Shown here piece by piece: positions 1 through 7,880 of a stretch of DNA of 51,445 nt. Numbering within the stretch: the stretch's first letter is position 1; every line of letters starts with the position of its first letter. The stretch is from Bacteroidales bacterium (GTDB lineage Bacteria; Bacteroidota; Bacteroidia; Bacteroidales; WCHB1-69), in the NCBI GenBank assembly GCA_024685175.1, contig JAIKWD010000020.1:1-51445 (forward strand), written 5' to 3'. A model generated the notes under the pieces. It was not told where the DNA came from, searched no databases, and saw only the letters and a program-made list of their open reading frames with translations. A program made the translations under genes and the position numbers.

Positions 1-361
1 TGTCAACATCGACAAAAAGAACCGTCTGCATCCCTTCTATATCGTTTACCTTCGCAACGACGGCTCAGTGGTGGTCAACCACCTTTCGCCCAAGGAGCTG
101 CTCGACAAGTTCCGCAGCCTCTGCAAGGGAAAGAACATGCCGCAGACCTCGCTCTGTCGTGAGTTCAATAAGGAAACTCGTGACGGCTTCAAGATGGCGC
201 ACTACTCCAAGCTGCTGGGCGATGCCATCAACAGCATCATCACTGTGAAGGAAAACAGCGACATCGACAGCTTCCTCGAAGGCGTTCAGGGTGAGCTGTT
301 CACAAAGGAAATCAAAGGCTTGGATGACTTTGAACTAATCGACTTCTTGGTTGTAAAATAG
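1..361 (+). CDS. C-terminal end of an SNF2/helicase-type protein (5' end outside window)
   Basis: An open frame runs in from the left edge (codons in phase from base 2) and ends at TAG 359-361, giving about 119 residues. It reads as the tail of a large SNF2-like 'helicase-related protein': the stretch FYIVYLRNDGSVVVNHLSP followed by a helical segment and the ending FELIDFLVVK matches what I remember of that family's C-terminus. The ATPase motifs themselves lie outside the window, so the helicase call is recall, not something seen here. The DUF4391 gene follows after 9 bases. Helicase plus DUF4391 upstream of mod and res is a gene order I associate with type III R-M or helicase-methylase-ATPase defence loci. 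Codon use is GC-rich, like DUF4391, Res and the ends of Mod. Confidence 0.6.
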   Translation, partial: VNIDKKNRLHPFYIVYLRNDGSVVVNHLSPKELLDKFRSLCKGKNMPQTSLCREFNKETRDGFKMAHYSKLLGDAINSIITVKENSDIDSFLEGVQGELFTKEIKGLDDFELIDFLVVK

Positions 362-370
362 GAGGTGCTT

Positions 371-979
371 ATGTTAGGACTGCCAAAGACCACCGAGATA
401 GCGAAACAACTTCCCAAGAAGGCCATCTTCACGAAGTTTGAGTTGAAGCCCGCCCAACGCGACCGCTTCGATGCCGACATCAGCCGTATCGACATCGTGA
501 ACATGGTTTCGTCCAACACGGTGCCCGGCTTAAAGGAAGGTGAGCGCGTCAAGGAGTTCTATGTGTTGCTCGTGTCGTTGAAGCAAGAGGAGTATGATGA
601 GAAAAACATCATGCTGCTCGCCAAGCTAATCAAGCAGCACATGGTTTTCGCTTTGGTTTATCAGGACAGGGTACGTCTGGCAGTCGTGCACGAAAAGCTC
701 TTTGCCACCGACTGGGAGCCACTGGCCAATGCCGTTCTGCCTCTAATGGGCTTCGACATGGATAAGGTCTGGGAAAACATAGTAATGGCCATCGGCCATT
801 TTGAAGTGATGGAAGGCGTAACCATCGAGGAGCAAATTACCATCGACGGTGAAAAACATAAAATCATCAAGCAGATTGAAACGCTTGAAAAGAAGGCGAG
901 ATTGGAGAAACAGCCTAGAAGGAAACTGGAGCTATTTGAACAACTGAAGGAGTTGAAATCATCAATTGGTGAAGAGTAA
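371..979 (+). CDS. DUF4391 domain protein of defence locus
   Basis: A protein of 202 residues starting MLGLPKTTEIAKQLPKK. ATG 371 is preferred over the upstream GTG 365 because GGAGG at 361-365 sits at ideal spacing before 371 and overlaps the GTG. The fold appears mixed alpha/beta for about 150 residues and then a charged, helical, probably coiled-coil tail (EKKARLEKQPRRKLELFEQLKELK). I recognise the family as DUF4391, whose biochemical role is unknown to me. It is repeatedly found beside SNF2-type helicases and type III-like methylases, so it may be a structural or adaptor subunit. It starts 9 bases after the helicase stop and is surely co-transcribed with it. After its stop the composition becomes strongly AT-rich, marking the start of the RloAB insertion. 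Confidence 0.72.
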   Translation: MLGLPKTTEIAKQLPKKAIFTKFELKPAQRDRFDADISRIDIVNMVSSNTVPGLKEGERVKEFYVLLVSLKQEEYDEKNIMLLAKLIKQHMVFALVYQDRVRLAVVHEKLFATDWEPLANAVLPLMGFDMDKVWENIVMAIGHFEVMEGVTIEEQITIDGEKHKIIKQIETLEKKARLEKQPRRKLELFEQLKELKSSIGEE

Positions 980-1004
980 AACGAGTAGACGATTTAATGA
1001 ATGA

Positions 1005-1032
1005 ATTACAATATTTTGACTAAAATTGTAAT
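1005..1032. promoter_or_regulatory. Dyad upstream of rloAB promoter, possible operator
   Basis: ATTACAAT (1005-1012) and ATTGTAAT (1025-1032) are perfect inverted 8-mers separated by 12 bases. They lie about 27 bases upstream of the -33 element of the rloA promoter. The position and symmetry suit a dimeric regulator, but no regulator is encoded next to it, so the function is inferred only. Confidence 0.35.
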
Positions 1033-1058
1033 TTTATTACAAATATTGATTAAATTTA

Positions 1059-1088
1059 TTGAAAGAATAGATTTTTTGCTTATTTTTG
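1059..1088 (+). promoter_or_regulatory. Bacteroidota-type promoter for the RloA/RloB pair
   Basis: TTG at 1059-1061, 19 bases, then TATTTTTG at 1081-1088: a full match to the -33/-7 promoter pattern of this phylum. It sits 22 bases before the ATG of the AAA ATPase gene. This means the AT-rich pair, and possibly the mod operon after it, can be expressed independently of the helicase-DUF4391 transcript. Confidence 0.72.
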
Positions 1089-1110
1089 CACCGAATTAAT
1101 ACTATAATGC

Positions 1111-2322
1111 ATGATACGAGAATTTTGGGCAGAGAATTATCTCTCGATTAAAAACAGGCAAACTTTGAACTTTGAGTCCAAAACAAGCGATGACGAATGG
1201 GCTTCTGTTGATTTTGGAGGAGGGAAACGCATTAATAAGCTTGCGGTCATTTATGGCGCAAATGCAGCGGGAAAGTCAAACATCTTGACCGCACTTCTAA
1301 ACGTGTTTGAATTATTGTTTTCTCCGTGGGAAAACAAAACCGAACTAGTCAGAACAAGACGGCCATTTGCGTTATGTGCAGACAAACCCACCAAAATGCA
1401 CGTCTCGTTTTATGCTAATCGTATCCGTTACGACTATACAATTTCCTATACATCAGAGCATATTATTGACGAGCTTATGGAATGGTTTCCTAATGGTTCG
1501 AAATCACTTTTCTACGAACGTAGATTTGTGTCGGACGATTCACAAGCCTTTATGAAATTCGGTCAAAGCGTGGGCTTGTCTGCCAAAACAAAAGACATTT
1601 TTCTTCAAAACACGCTAAACAACCACACGGTTCTTTCCTGTTTTGGTAAAAGATCCTTTGAGGCTGATTCCAAACCCATTGCCAATCTGTATAATTGGAT
1701 AGGACGTTACATACATCGACTCGACAATCCACAGTTCACCTTGGAGAAATCACTTAAGCAGGTGTTGGAGAACGGAAAAGCCAAACAGTTTTACATCCAA
1801 ATGTTGGAAAAGGCTGATTTTAATATCGTGGACTTTCATGCTCAAACCGCTGTCGAGGATGAAGAACAGACAAAGATTTACTTTGATTGTAAGGCAGGAA
1901 CTGAGACCTTTAGTCTCGGTTTGGATGAACAATCTCAGGGAACCAAGAAGTTCTTAAGCAACTTGTCAACGCTTTATTCAGCAATTTCAAATCATCACAT
2001 TTATTTCATTGATGAAATAGATTCGGAACTACACGACGACTTGTTGCTGTATTTCTTGAATGCCTTCCTGATGAACTCCTCTGAATCGCAGTTGATTTTC
2101 ACCAGTCAAGAAACCTCTTTGTTGAATGAAGACTTGCTGAACAACCATCGCGATTTTGTGTTCTTTGCGGAGAAAAATCGCGATGGGGCATATTCTGAAT
2201 ACATGCGTGCCGATGAATTTGGATTGCACAAGAACTTGTCACTCTATAAGTCGTACCGAAACGGCCGTTTGGGAGCCGTTCCACAATTGGGTTCACCTTT
2301 AATGTATCTGGACCATGAATAA
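1111..2322 (+). CDS. AAA15-family ATPase, RloA/AbiLi-like
   Basis: A cytoplasmic ABC/SMC-type ATPase of 403 residues, predicted sensor or motor half of a two-gene anti-phage module. The N-terminus FWAENYLSIKNRQTLNF is the typical beta-strand opening of the AAA15/OLD-like class. Walker A is GANAAGKSN near residue 49, the signature-like QSQGTKKFL near 274, and Walker B IYFIDEIDSELHD near 297, followed by an H-loop-type region (IFTSQE). The stop overlaps the start of the next gene by 8 bases, so the two are translationally coupled. The partner has a RloB-type TOPRIM fold, which makes this the RloA/RloB (AbiLi/AbiLii) architecture as I know it. The gene is markedly more AT-rich than DUF4391 and has its own promoter, suggesting acquisition as a unit. 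PARIS AriA is related but pairs with a DUF4435 protein, which this is not. Confidence 0.8.
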   Translation: MIREFWAENYLSIKNRQTLNFESKTSDDEWASVDFGGGKRINKLAVIYGANAAGKSNILTALLNVFELLFSPWENKTELVRTRRPFALCADKPTKMHVSFYANRIRYDYTISYTSEHIIDELMEWFPNGSKSLFYERRFVSDDSQAFMKFGQSVGLSAKTKDIFLQNTLNNHTVLSCFGKRSFEADSKPIANLYNWIGRYIHRLDNPQFTLEKSLKQVLENGKAKQFYIQMLEKADFNIVDFHAQTAVEDEEQTKIYFDCKAGTETFSLGLDEQSQGTKKFLSNLSTLYSAISNHHIYFIDEIDSELHDDLLLYFLNAFLMNSSESQLIFTSQETSLLNEDLLNNHRDFVFFAEKNRDGAYSEYMRADEFGLHKNLSLYKSYRNGRLGAVPQLGSPLMYLDHE

Positions 2323-2929
2323 GAGAATGAAAGAGGCTATTGCCGTCATCGGCGAAGGCATCACGGAATACTATTTCTTCAATTCCATTAAGGATGAGTA
2401 CAGGCAGTTCAATCTAAAGCCTTCCTATCCCAAACACTCTTCCAGCCAGAAAGACCTTGAGAAAGAAATAAATAAGGCTATCGAAATGGAGTATTCGCAG
2501 ATATTCTGTGTGATTGACATGGACAACAAGAAAGAAGGCAAGGAACGACAAACGTATGAAAACCTAAAACGCCGATTGCAAGGGAAGCACACCGTCAAAC
2601 GAACTGGGTATCAATATGAAATACACTTCATTGAAACGGAACGATGCACCGAGCTCTTTTTCTTGTTCTATTTTGCCTACACCACGAAATGTTATGGCAA
2701 CCAAACGGAACTGTTGAATGAGCTTAACAAACATTGTCCTTACGACAAAAGCGAAAAATTCTTCCGCAGCCATGCCTTACACCAATACTTTCAGCAGAAT
2801 GGAGGAAACTTTATGCAAGCCTTGCGCAATGCCGCCAAATCGATGAAGGAAAAAGAAAAATCAGGCAGAGACTACACATATTCTCAAATGGCAGAATTAT
2901 TTGAAGCATTAGGAATTAAAGCAGAATAA
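2315..2929 (+). CDS. RloB-like TOPRIM nuclease, partner of the AAA15 ATPase
   Basis: A protein of 204 residues with a TOPRIM-like core: AVIGEGITEYYFF (residues about 9-21) holds the conserved glutamate, and FCVIDMDNKKEG (about 67-78) holds the DxD pair that binds metal in this fold. The C-terminal half is helical and basic (MKEKEKSGRDYTYSQMAEL). RloB-type proteins are the presumed toxic nuclease of the RloA/RloB or AbiL systems, released or activated by the ATPase on phage infection; that role is family knowledge, not shown here. The start overlaps the ATPase stop (ATGAATAA). Its own stop is 2 bases before the mod start, so all three genes can form one transcript. A DUF4435-type TOPRIM is a less likely alternative. 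Confidence 0.75.
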   Translation: MNKRMKEAIAVIGEGITEYYFFNSIKDEYRQFNLKPSYPKHSSSQKDLEKEINKAIEMEYSQIFCVIDMDNKKEGKERQTYENLKRRLQGKHTVKRTGYQYEIHFIETERCTELFFLFYFAYTTKCYGNQTELLNELNKHCPYDKSEKFFRSHALHQYFQQNGGNFMQALRNAAKSMKEKEKSGRDYTYSQMAELFEALGIKAE

Positions 2930-2931
2930 TT

Positions 2932-4869
2932 ATGGACAAACTCAATCTCCAAACCCACAACATCGTGGATGAAAACATAAAGAAAATTGCCGAACTCTTC
3001 CCCGACTGCCTCACCGAGCGCCTCGACGAGAACGGGAAGCCGGAAGTGGCGATAGACTTTGACCAGCTCCGGCAGGAGCTCTCAAAGGATATCATTGAAG
3101 GTCCCGAGGAACGCTACCAGTTCACCTGGCCCGACAAGCGCAACGCCATACGGTTGGCCAACGCGCCGACCACCGACACGCTGCGCCCCTGCCGCGAGGA
3201 AAGCGTCGATTTCGACAACACGCAGAACCTCTACATTGAGGGCGACAATCTCGAAGTGCTGAAACTGCTGCGCGAGAACTACTTGGGCAAGGTGAAGATG
3301 ATCTACATTGACCCGCCCTACAACACGGGCAACGATTTCGTGTATAACGACGACTTCGCCCAGACCACCAGCGACTATGTCCACAACAGCGGGCAGGAGG
3401 ACGAGGAGGGCAACCGCCTCGTGGTCAATACCGAGAGCAACGGCCGCTTCCACACCGATTGGCTCAACATGATTTATCCACGTTTGAAAGTGGCCAAGGA
3501 CTTACTGAGTGAGGATGGGGTGATTTTTATTTCGATTGATGATAATGAACTAAAGAACTTGGAGAATGTTTGCAATGAGATATTTGGAGAGGCTAATTTT
3601 GTCGCTAATATGATTTGGCAATCCACAGCAGGTTCTAATACGGGAACTGATATCGTTACGGTTACTGAAAATATACTTGTCTATACGAAATGCCGAAGCA
3701 AATTTGAATTTGATGGGAAAATTACAGACGATGAAACATTCTCGCTAGTTGATGAATATGTTGATGTAAGAGGAAAATATGCATTAGACAAGATGGACAG
3801 ACGTAGGGTTGCTGGACATTATTCAGAAGCACTCAATTTCCCAATAGAAATGCCTGATGGTTCTAGCAGATGGCCTGGTGGAACAAGTGAAAGAAATTCT
3901 GAAGGTTGGAATTATTTATGGAGTAAAACTAAAGTAAAATGGGGATTAGATAATGGTTATATTGTATTCAAAAAGTCTGGTTCAGAATGGAATGTATACA
4001 ATAAGAGATATGCGAGGGTTGACAATGAAGGTAAACCTTGTGAAAGATCTATTCCCTTTCGAAATTTAATTACATCTGACCAAAGCAATACAGCGCAAGG
4101 TACTGCTGAACAACGTTTGCTGTTTGATTTCAGACCTTTCGATTTTCCCAAGCCTACTACATTATTAAATCAACTGTTGCTAACCGCAGTTAGGCGCAAT
4201 AAAAACTCTCTTATCCTTGACTTTTTCTCTGGTTCTGCTACCACGGCTCACGCTGTCATGCAACTTAATGCAGAAGACGGTGGAAATCGAAAGTTTATCC
4301 TGGTGCAACTTCCAGAAGAAACGGTGGAAGATAGCGAAGCCTACAAGGCTGGCTACAAGAACATCTGCGAAATCGGCAAAGAGCGCATCCGTCGTGCGGG
4401 GAAGAAAATCGTTGAAGAGCAGAAAGCCAAACAAACCGATTTGTTCAGCGGCGAGAAAAAGCCCTTGGACATCGGATTCCGCGTGCTGAAACTCGACAGC
4501 TCCAACATGCAGGATGTGTATTACTCGCCCGAGCAGTTCAACGAGAGCCTGCTCTTCGAAGACAACATCAAGCACGACCGCACCGACGAGGATCTGCTCT
4601 TCCAAGCCATGATAGAGCTCGGCATCGAGCTTTCGGCCAAGATTGAGAAACGCGAAATCGCGGGTAAGACCGTCTGGAGCGTCGCCGAAGGCTACCTCAT
4701 GGCCTGCTTCGACAAGGACGTGAACGAGACCGCCATCACCGAAATCGCCCGCCAGCATCCCTACTACTTCGTCCTCCGCGACAGCAGCCTCGCCACGGAC
4801 AACGTAGCGGACAATTTTGAGCAGATTTGGGAGGAGTATAGTAAGGAGACGGTAAGGAGAATTATATAA
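2932..4869 (+). CDS. mod: Type III R-M DNA methyltransferase (Mod)
   Basis: A 645-residue site-specific DNA methyltransferase, probably adenine-N6, which recognises the target for both modification and restriction. The catalytic motif DPPYNTG lies near residue 127 and the AdoMet-binding motif DFFSGSATTAHAV near 430. Motif IV before motif I is the beta-class order of type III Mods. Residues between about 190 and 430 form the target recognition domain. A conserved C-terminal Mod domain follows (DIGFRVLKLDSSNMQDV). Base use changes sharply: the first about 180 codons and the last about 180 are GC-rich, while roughly 3480-4260 is AT-rich, so the specificity region looks exchanged. It starts 2 bases after rloB and is followed 8 bases later by the PIN gene; the matching Res is 3.5 kb downstream. 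Confidence 0.93.
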   Translation: MDKLNLQTHNIVDENIKKIAELFPDCLTERLDENGKPEVAIDFDQLRQELSKDIIEGPEERYQFTWPDKRNAIRLANAPTTDTLRPCREESVDFDNTQNLYIEGDNLEVLKLLRENYLGKVKMIYIDPPYNTGNDFVYNDDFAQTTSDYVHNSGQEDEEGNRLVVNTESNGRFHTDWLNMIYPRLKVAKDLLSEDGVIFISIDDNELKNLENVCNEIFGEANFVANMIWQSTAGSNTGTDIVTVTENILVYTKCRSKFEFDGKITDDETFSLVDEYVDVRGKYALDKMDRRRVAGHYSEALNFPIEMPDGSSRWPGGTSERNSEGWNYLWSKTKVKWGLDNGYIVFKKSGSEWNVYNKRYARVDNEGKPCERSIPFRNLITSDQSNTAQGTAEQRLLFDFRPFDFPKPTTLLNQLLLTAVRRNKNSLILDFFSGSATTAHAVMQLNAEDGGNRKFILVQLPEETVEDSEAYKAGYKNICEIGKERIRRAGKKIVEEQKAKQTDLFSGEKKPLDIGFRVLKLDSSNMQDVYYSPEQFNESLLFEDNIKHDRTDEDLLFQAMIELGIELSAKIEKREIAGKTVWSVAEGYLMACFDKDVNETAITEIARQHPYYFVLRDSSLATDNVADNFEQIWEEYSKETVRRII

Positions 4870-4877
4870 TAGGTTGT

Positions 4878-6650
4878 ATGATGAAATTTCCGAGAAAAAC
4901 ATTAGACATCACACAATACCTCCAGCAGGTAAAGTCACTTTTGAGTGATGATGAATGTGCAATTTTCATAGATACAAATGTTATCTCACAGTTGTATCGT
5001 TTGAATGATGCTGCTCGACAAGATTTTTATAATTGGATAGAACAATGCGGTAATCGATTCCATGTGCCAATTTGGGTGATTCATGAGTATTCAAATAAAG
5101 TTTACTCTCAAAAAACAAAAGAGTATTTGTCAGAATTGGATAGAATAAAAAAACAAGCGACAGAATTCAATAGCATTAGTGATTTTGTTAAAGGTTATGT
5201 AGGTGATTCATTGTTGCAAGGTTCAATGTACGAAGGAAAAATAGATGATTTAAAAAGGGATGTTGATAATATCAAAAATCTTTTGAATAAAATTGGTCGT
5301 ACAATTAACCAAAATTTGGAAGAACATCAACGCAAGGTTCATGACGAAATTGAGCTCAAATTGTCGCCAAAGTCGTTGACTTCAAATATCTATTCATTAA
5401 TTCCCGATCTCGATGTAGCGTATCGTCAACGATATGAAAACCAAATTCCGCCTGGCTATAAAGACGCTTCGAAAGAAGATAATAGAATAGGAGACCTCAT
5501 AATCTGGAAAGAGATTTTGGAATATTGTAAAACTAACTCTGTAAATAAGGCAATCTTGTTGTCTCGTGATAGCAAACAAGATATCGTTTATTCTCCAGAA
5601 ACACAAACCATCGAAGATGGTAGAAAAGCTGGAGAGTCTGAGAGGATTAAAATAGCCAAAGAGAGTCTGGTTTATGAATATATATCCATAACCGGAGGAA
5701 CAAATTTCTGCATAATAGATTTTAAAACTTTTGTGCGGATATTTGCTTCTGAGTACAGAGAATTAGCGAAGTCATTTCAGTTGGCGACCGCAGAAGAAGT
5801 GCAGGATGTTGATGGTATTTCTATTATTGCCACAGATATCCCTCGGACTTCTTCTTGTGAACAAGGAGACAACAGCGATACTGAAATAAGCGAAGGTGAT
5901 CCAGAATTGCCATTGTATTCGGGAACTGCTTTGCGGGATGGGCAATATGATTTAGATAATCCCCAGGGTTGTATGGATTCATATATAGAACAGTTGAAGT
6001 CGTATAATTGGTATATTCAAAATCCTGCTATCAATAATTTAATGGAACTAAACGAAGTGGGAGTGCCAGATACGGAAGTAAACAGAAGTTCCGTTTTTGT
6101 GTTAGGTAGGAATATTCTTCAAAGTGCCGAAGGATCATCAGCTAGTGCAATCTCTTTTATTGAAAATTTTTCATCTTACATTAAAAAATGGGAACTTTAT
6201 TTCAAGAAAGCATTGATAGATGGTATACTTTTTGAGATGTTTTTCAATCATAATGGTGAGATTCGACCTTTAGGTTTTAAATCAACCTTTTACGAAGAAA
6301 TAATAGAAAACATTAATAATTTACGGATAGACAATCCATTTTCTTTTATTAATAAATATTTATCCAAAGTGAAAAGTCGTTTCGTACCTAGGGTTGGCAC
6401 TAATGAAATCTATATATTCAAATTTACGATAGATTCAAATGGAAATACAAAATCATTAGTGTGCAATGGTTCAGACATCAGTGAAACTTTTACACAAGGA
6501 TTAGGACAACGGTTTTCTTTTCCAACCCAAGTCGATGATGCATTAATGAATTATTATGCAATTTTCAAGAATCAAATTAAAGTTGAAGGAATTTCATCTG
6601 ATGTCACAACCATCAATTTCATTGACGACCCTACGGAATTACCTTTTTAG
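4878..6650 (+). CDS. PIN-like domain protein (DUF4935/PIN_8 type) with large unknown C-terminal region
   Basis: A 590-residue protein. Residues 1-270 form a PIN-like ribonuclease domain: ECAIFIDTNVIS (first Asp), PIWVIHEYSNKV (Glu), PPGYKDASKEDNRIGDLIIW (Asp/Glu cluster and the GDLI helix), and AILLSRDSKQDIVY (last acidic positions). This is the layout of the PIN_8 family found beside R-M and other defence genes. Between the second and third motifs lies a long helical insert (about residues 70-190). The C-terminal 300 residues start with an acidic linker, then show no domain I recognise. The gene is strongly AT-rich and has only a weak AGG before its start at 4878 (ATG 4881 also possible). 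It sits between mod and res, which suggests a nucleolytic effector added to the system. The C-terminal half is the least understood part. Confidence 0.72.
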   Translation: MMKFPRKTLDITQYLQQVKSLLSDDECAIFIDTNVISQLYRLNDAARQDFYNWIEQCGNRFHVPIWVIHEYSNKVYSQKTKEYLSELDRIKKQATEFNSISDFVKGYVGDSLLQGSMYEGKIDDLKRDVDNIKNLLNKIGRTINQNLEEHQRKVHDEIELKLSPKSLTSNIYSLIPDLDVAYRQRYENQIPPGYKDASKEDNRIGDLIIWKEILEYCKTNSVNKAILLSRDSKQDIVYSPETQTIEDGRKAGESERIKIAKESLVYEYISITGGTNFCIIDFKTFVRIFASEYRELAKSFQLATAEEVQDVDGISIIATDIPRTSSCEQGDNSDTEISEGDPELPLYSGTALRDGQYDLDNPQGCMDSYIEQLKSYNWYIQNPAINNLMELNEVGVPDTEVNRSSVFVLGRNILQSAEGSSASAISFIENFSSYIKKWELYFKKALIDGILFEMFFNHNGEIRPLGFKSTFYEEIIENINNLRIDNPFSFINKYLSKVKSRFVPRVGTNEIYIFKFTIDSNGNTKSLVCNGSDISETFTQGLGQRFSFPTQVDDALMNYYAIFKNQIKVEGISSDVTTINFIDDPTELPF

Positions 6651-6753
6651 AGTTTAAAATCAGTCTATGTACACACAAACAAGCAACTGACCACATCGTT
6701 TAACATATTTAGGCTTAAGACAATAGAGTAATAATAATAGTGTTTCATTAACT

Positions 6754-7782
6754 ATGAAATTTAGAACCATTGAAGATTTGCAATCGTTGATTGACAACGA
6801 AATAGAGGAGTCCACCGAGTTGGAATACAAGAGCTCTTTTGCCACAGAAAATCAAAAATGGAAAAATGAATTGGCAAAGGATGTTAGTGCCATGGCCAAT
6901 GCAAATGGTGGAACTATTGTTTATGGAATTAGGGAAAAAGAAGGGAATAATGGTCATGCTATTCCTAATGAATTATTGCCAATTCAATACGATATCATGT
7001 CAAAGGACAGGTTGTCTCTTTTGTTGTCGTCAAGTATTCAACCAAAAATTGAAAATATAAAAATAAACACAATCTCTTTTGATGATAGGAGTGGATTCTT
7101 TGTTATTGAAATTCCACAAAGTGATACTGCACATCAAAACAAATTGACTCATTTGTATTACAAGCGTAGCAATGCTACCGTTTTAGAAATGGAGGATTAT
7201 GAAATTCGTGATGTGATGAACAGAACAAAGCATCCTATCGTCGAACTTGAATTCGAATTGCACAAAACGATATTACACATAACTGAAAAGCAGTTGCCTT
7301 TATTAAATTACAATGGAAGAAAGGAGAACACCTATTCTACAAAAACTGTATTTGATTTAAAATATAGATTAATCAACAAAGGCAGAGTATTCGCCAAGTA
7401 CATCAATTATTTCATTCACATTCCATTGGAATTATTACACGATGAGGAAAAAGATTATGTCGATGTTGATGGCGCGAATAATTGTTTTGATGTTATTGGA
7501 GATAACACAGTTAGAGATATAACCGCAGTCAAAGGATTAAGTAAAGAATACGGTCCTGCCAGATACGACCCTTTGTTGCCGAATGTAAAAGGAAGACGTA
7601 AAAGCGTTGAATTGAATTGTTGCAATGTTGATGACTTACTTACACTGCCGCCACTATGGTATTCAGTATTAGCAGATAATGCTCCTGAACGGAGAATCAT
7701 AGTTGAATGGAAGGATATTAAAGTTGTTGAAAAAGACAAGTCTGTAACAAAAGACCCTTTTAGTATACCACAAATATATTAG
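6754..7782 (+). CDS. AlbA_2 (Schlafen AlbA-like) domain protein
   Basis: 342 residues, AT-rich. The N-terminal about 150 residues are an AlbA_2 (divergent AAA-4) domain: ESTELEYKSSFA, then AKDVSAMANANGGTIVYGI, then FFVIEIPQSDTAH and YYKRSNATVLEMEDYEIR. These match the conserved core of that family, which binds nucleic acid and is fused to regulators or, in Schlafen relatives, has nuclease activity. The C-terminal about 190 residues look beta-rich and are not a domain I can name; there is no HATPase_c_4 or winged helix as in the usual long regulators. It lies 103 bases after the PIN gene with no clear promoter between. Its TAG is 2 bases before a relict res start. It could be a transcriptional regulator of the locus or an effector. 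Confidence 0.68.
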   Translation: MKFRTIEDLQSLIDNEIEESTELEYKSSFATENQKWKNELAKDVSAMANANGGTIVYGIREKEGNNGHAIPNELLPIQYDIMSKDRLSLLLSSSIQPKIENIKINTISFDDRSGFFVIEIPQSDTAHQNKLTHLYYKRSNATVLEMEDYEIRDVMNRTKHPIVELEFELHKTILHITEKQLPLLNYNGRKENTYSTKTVFDLKYRLINKGRVFAKYINYFIHIPLELLHDEEKDYVDVDGANNCFDVIGDNTVRDITAVKGLSKEYGPARYDPLLPNVKGRRKSVELNCCNVDDLLTLPPLWYSVLADNAPERRIIVEWKDIKVVEKDKSVTKDPFSIPQIY

Positions 7783-7784
7783 AT

Positions 7785-7880
7785 ATGAGATTCAAACTAC
7801 AACAACACCAGTCCGGTGCAGTGGAAAACGCTATAGCACCGCCATCAAATTTAGTATTTTCGCACTATGAAAACGCCTGA
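7785..7880 (+). pseudogene. Fossil 5' end of a second type III res gene
   Basis: ATG 7785 opens a 31-codon frame beginning MRFKLQQHQSGAVENA and ending in TGA at 7878-7880. The true Res at 8418 begins MKFKFKIQQYQTDAVES. The two align over the first about 16 residues (MxFKxQQxQxxAVE), after which similarity is lost. It sits directly after the AlbA gene stop, where a res gene would be expected in a mod-X-Y-res operon. The simplest reading is a donor res start left at a recombination junction. Chance similarity is possible but unlikely given both sequence and position. Confidence 0.6.

Noticed and set aside
1111-2929. PARIS (AriA/AriB) system
   Set aside because: The second protein has RloB-like TOPRIM motifs (GEGITE, VIDMD) and not the DUF4435 pattern of AriB; RloA/RloB or AbiL is the better fit.
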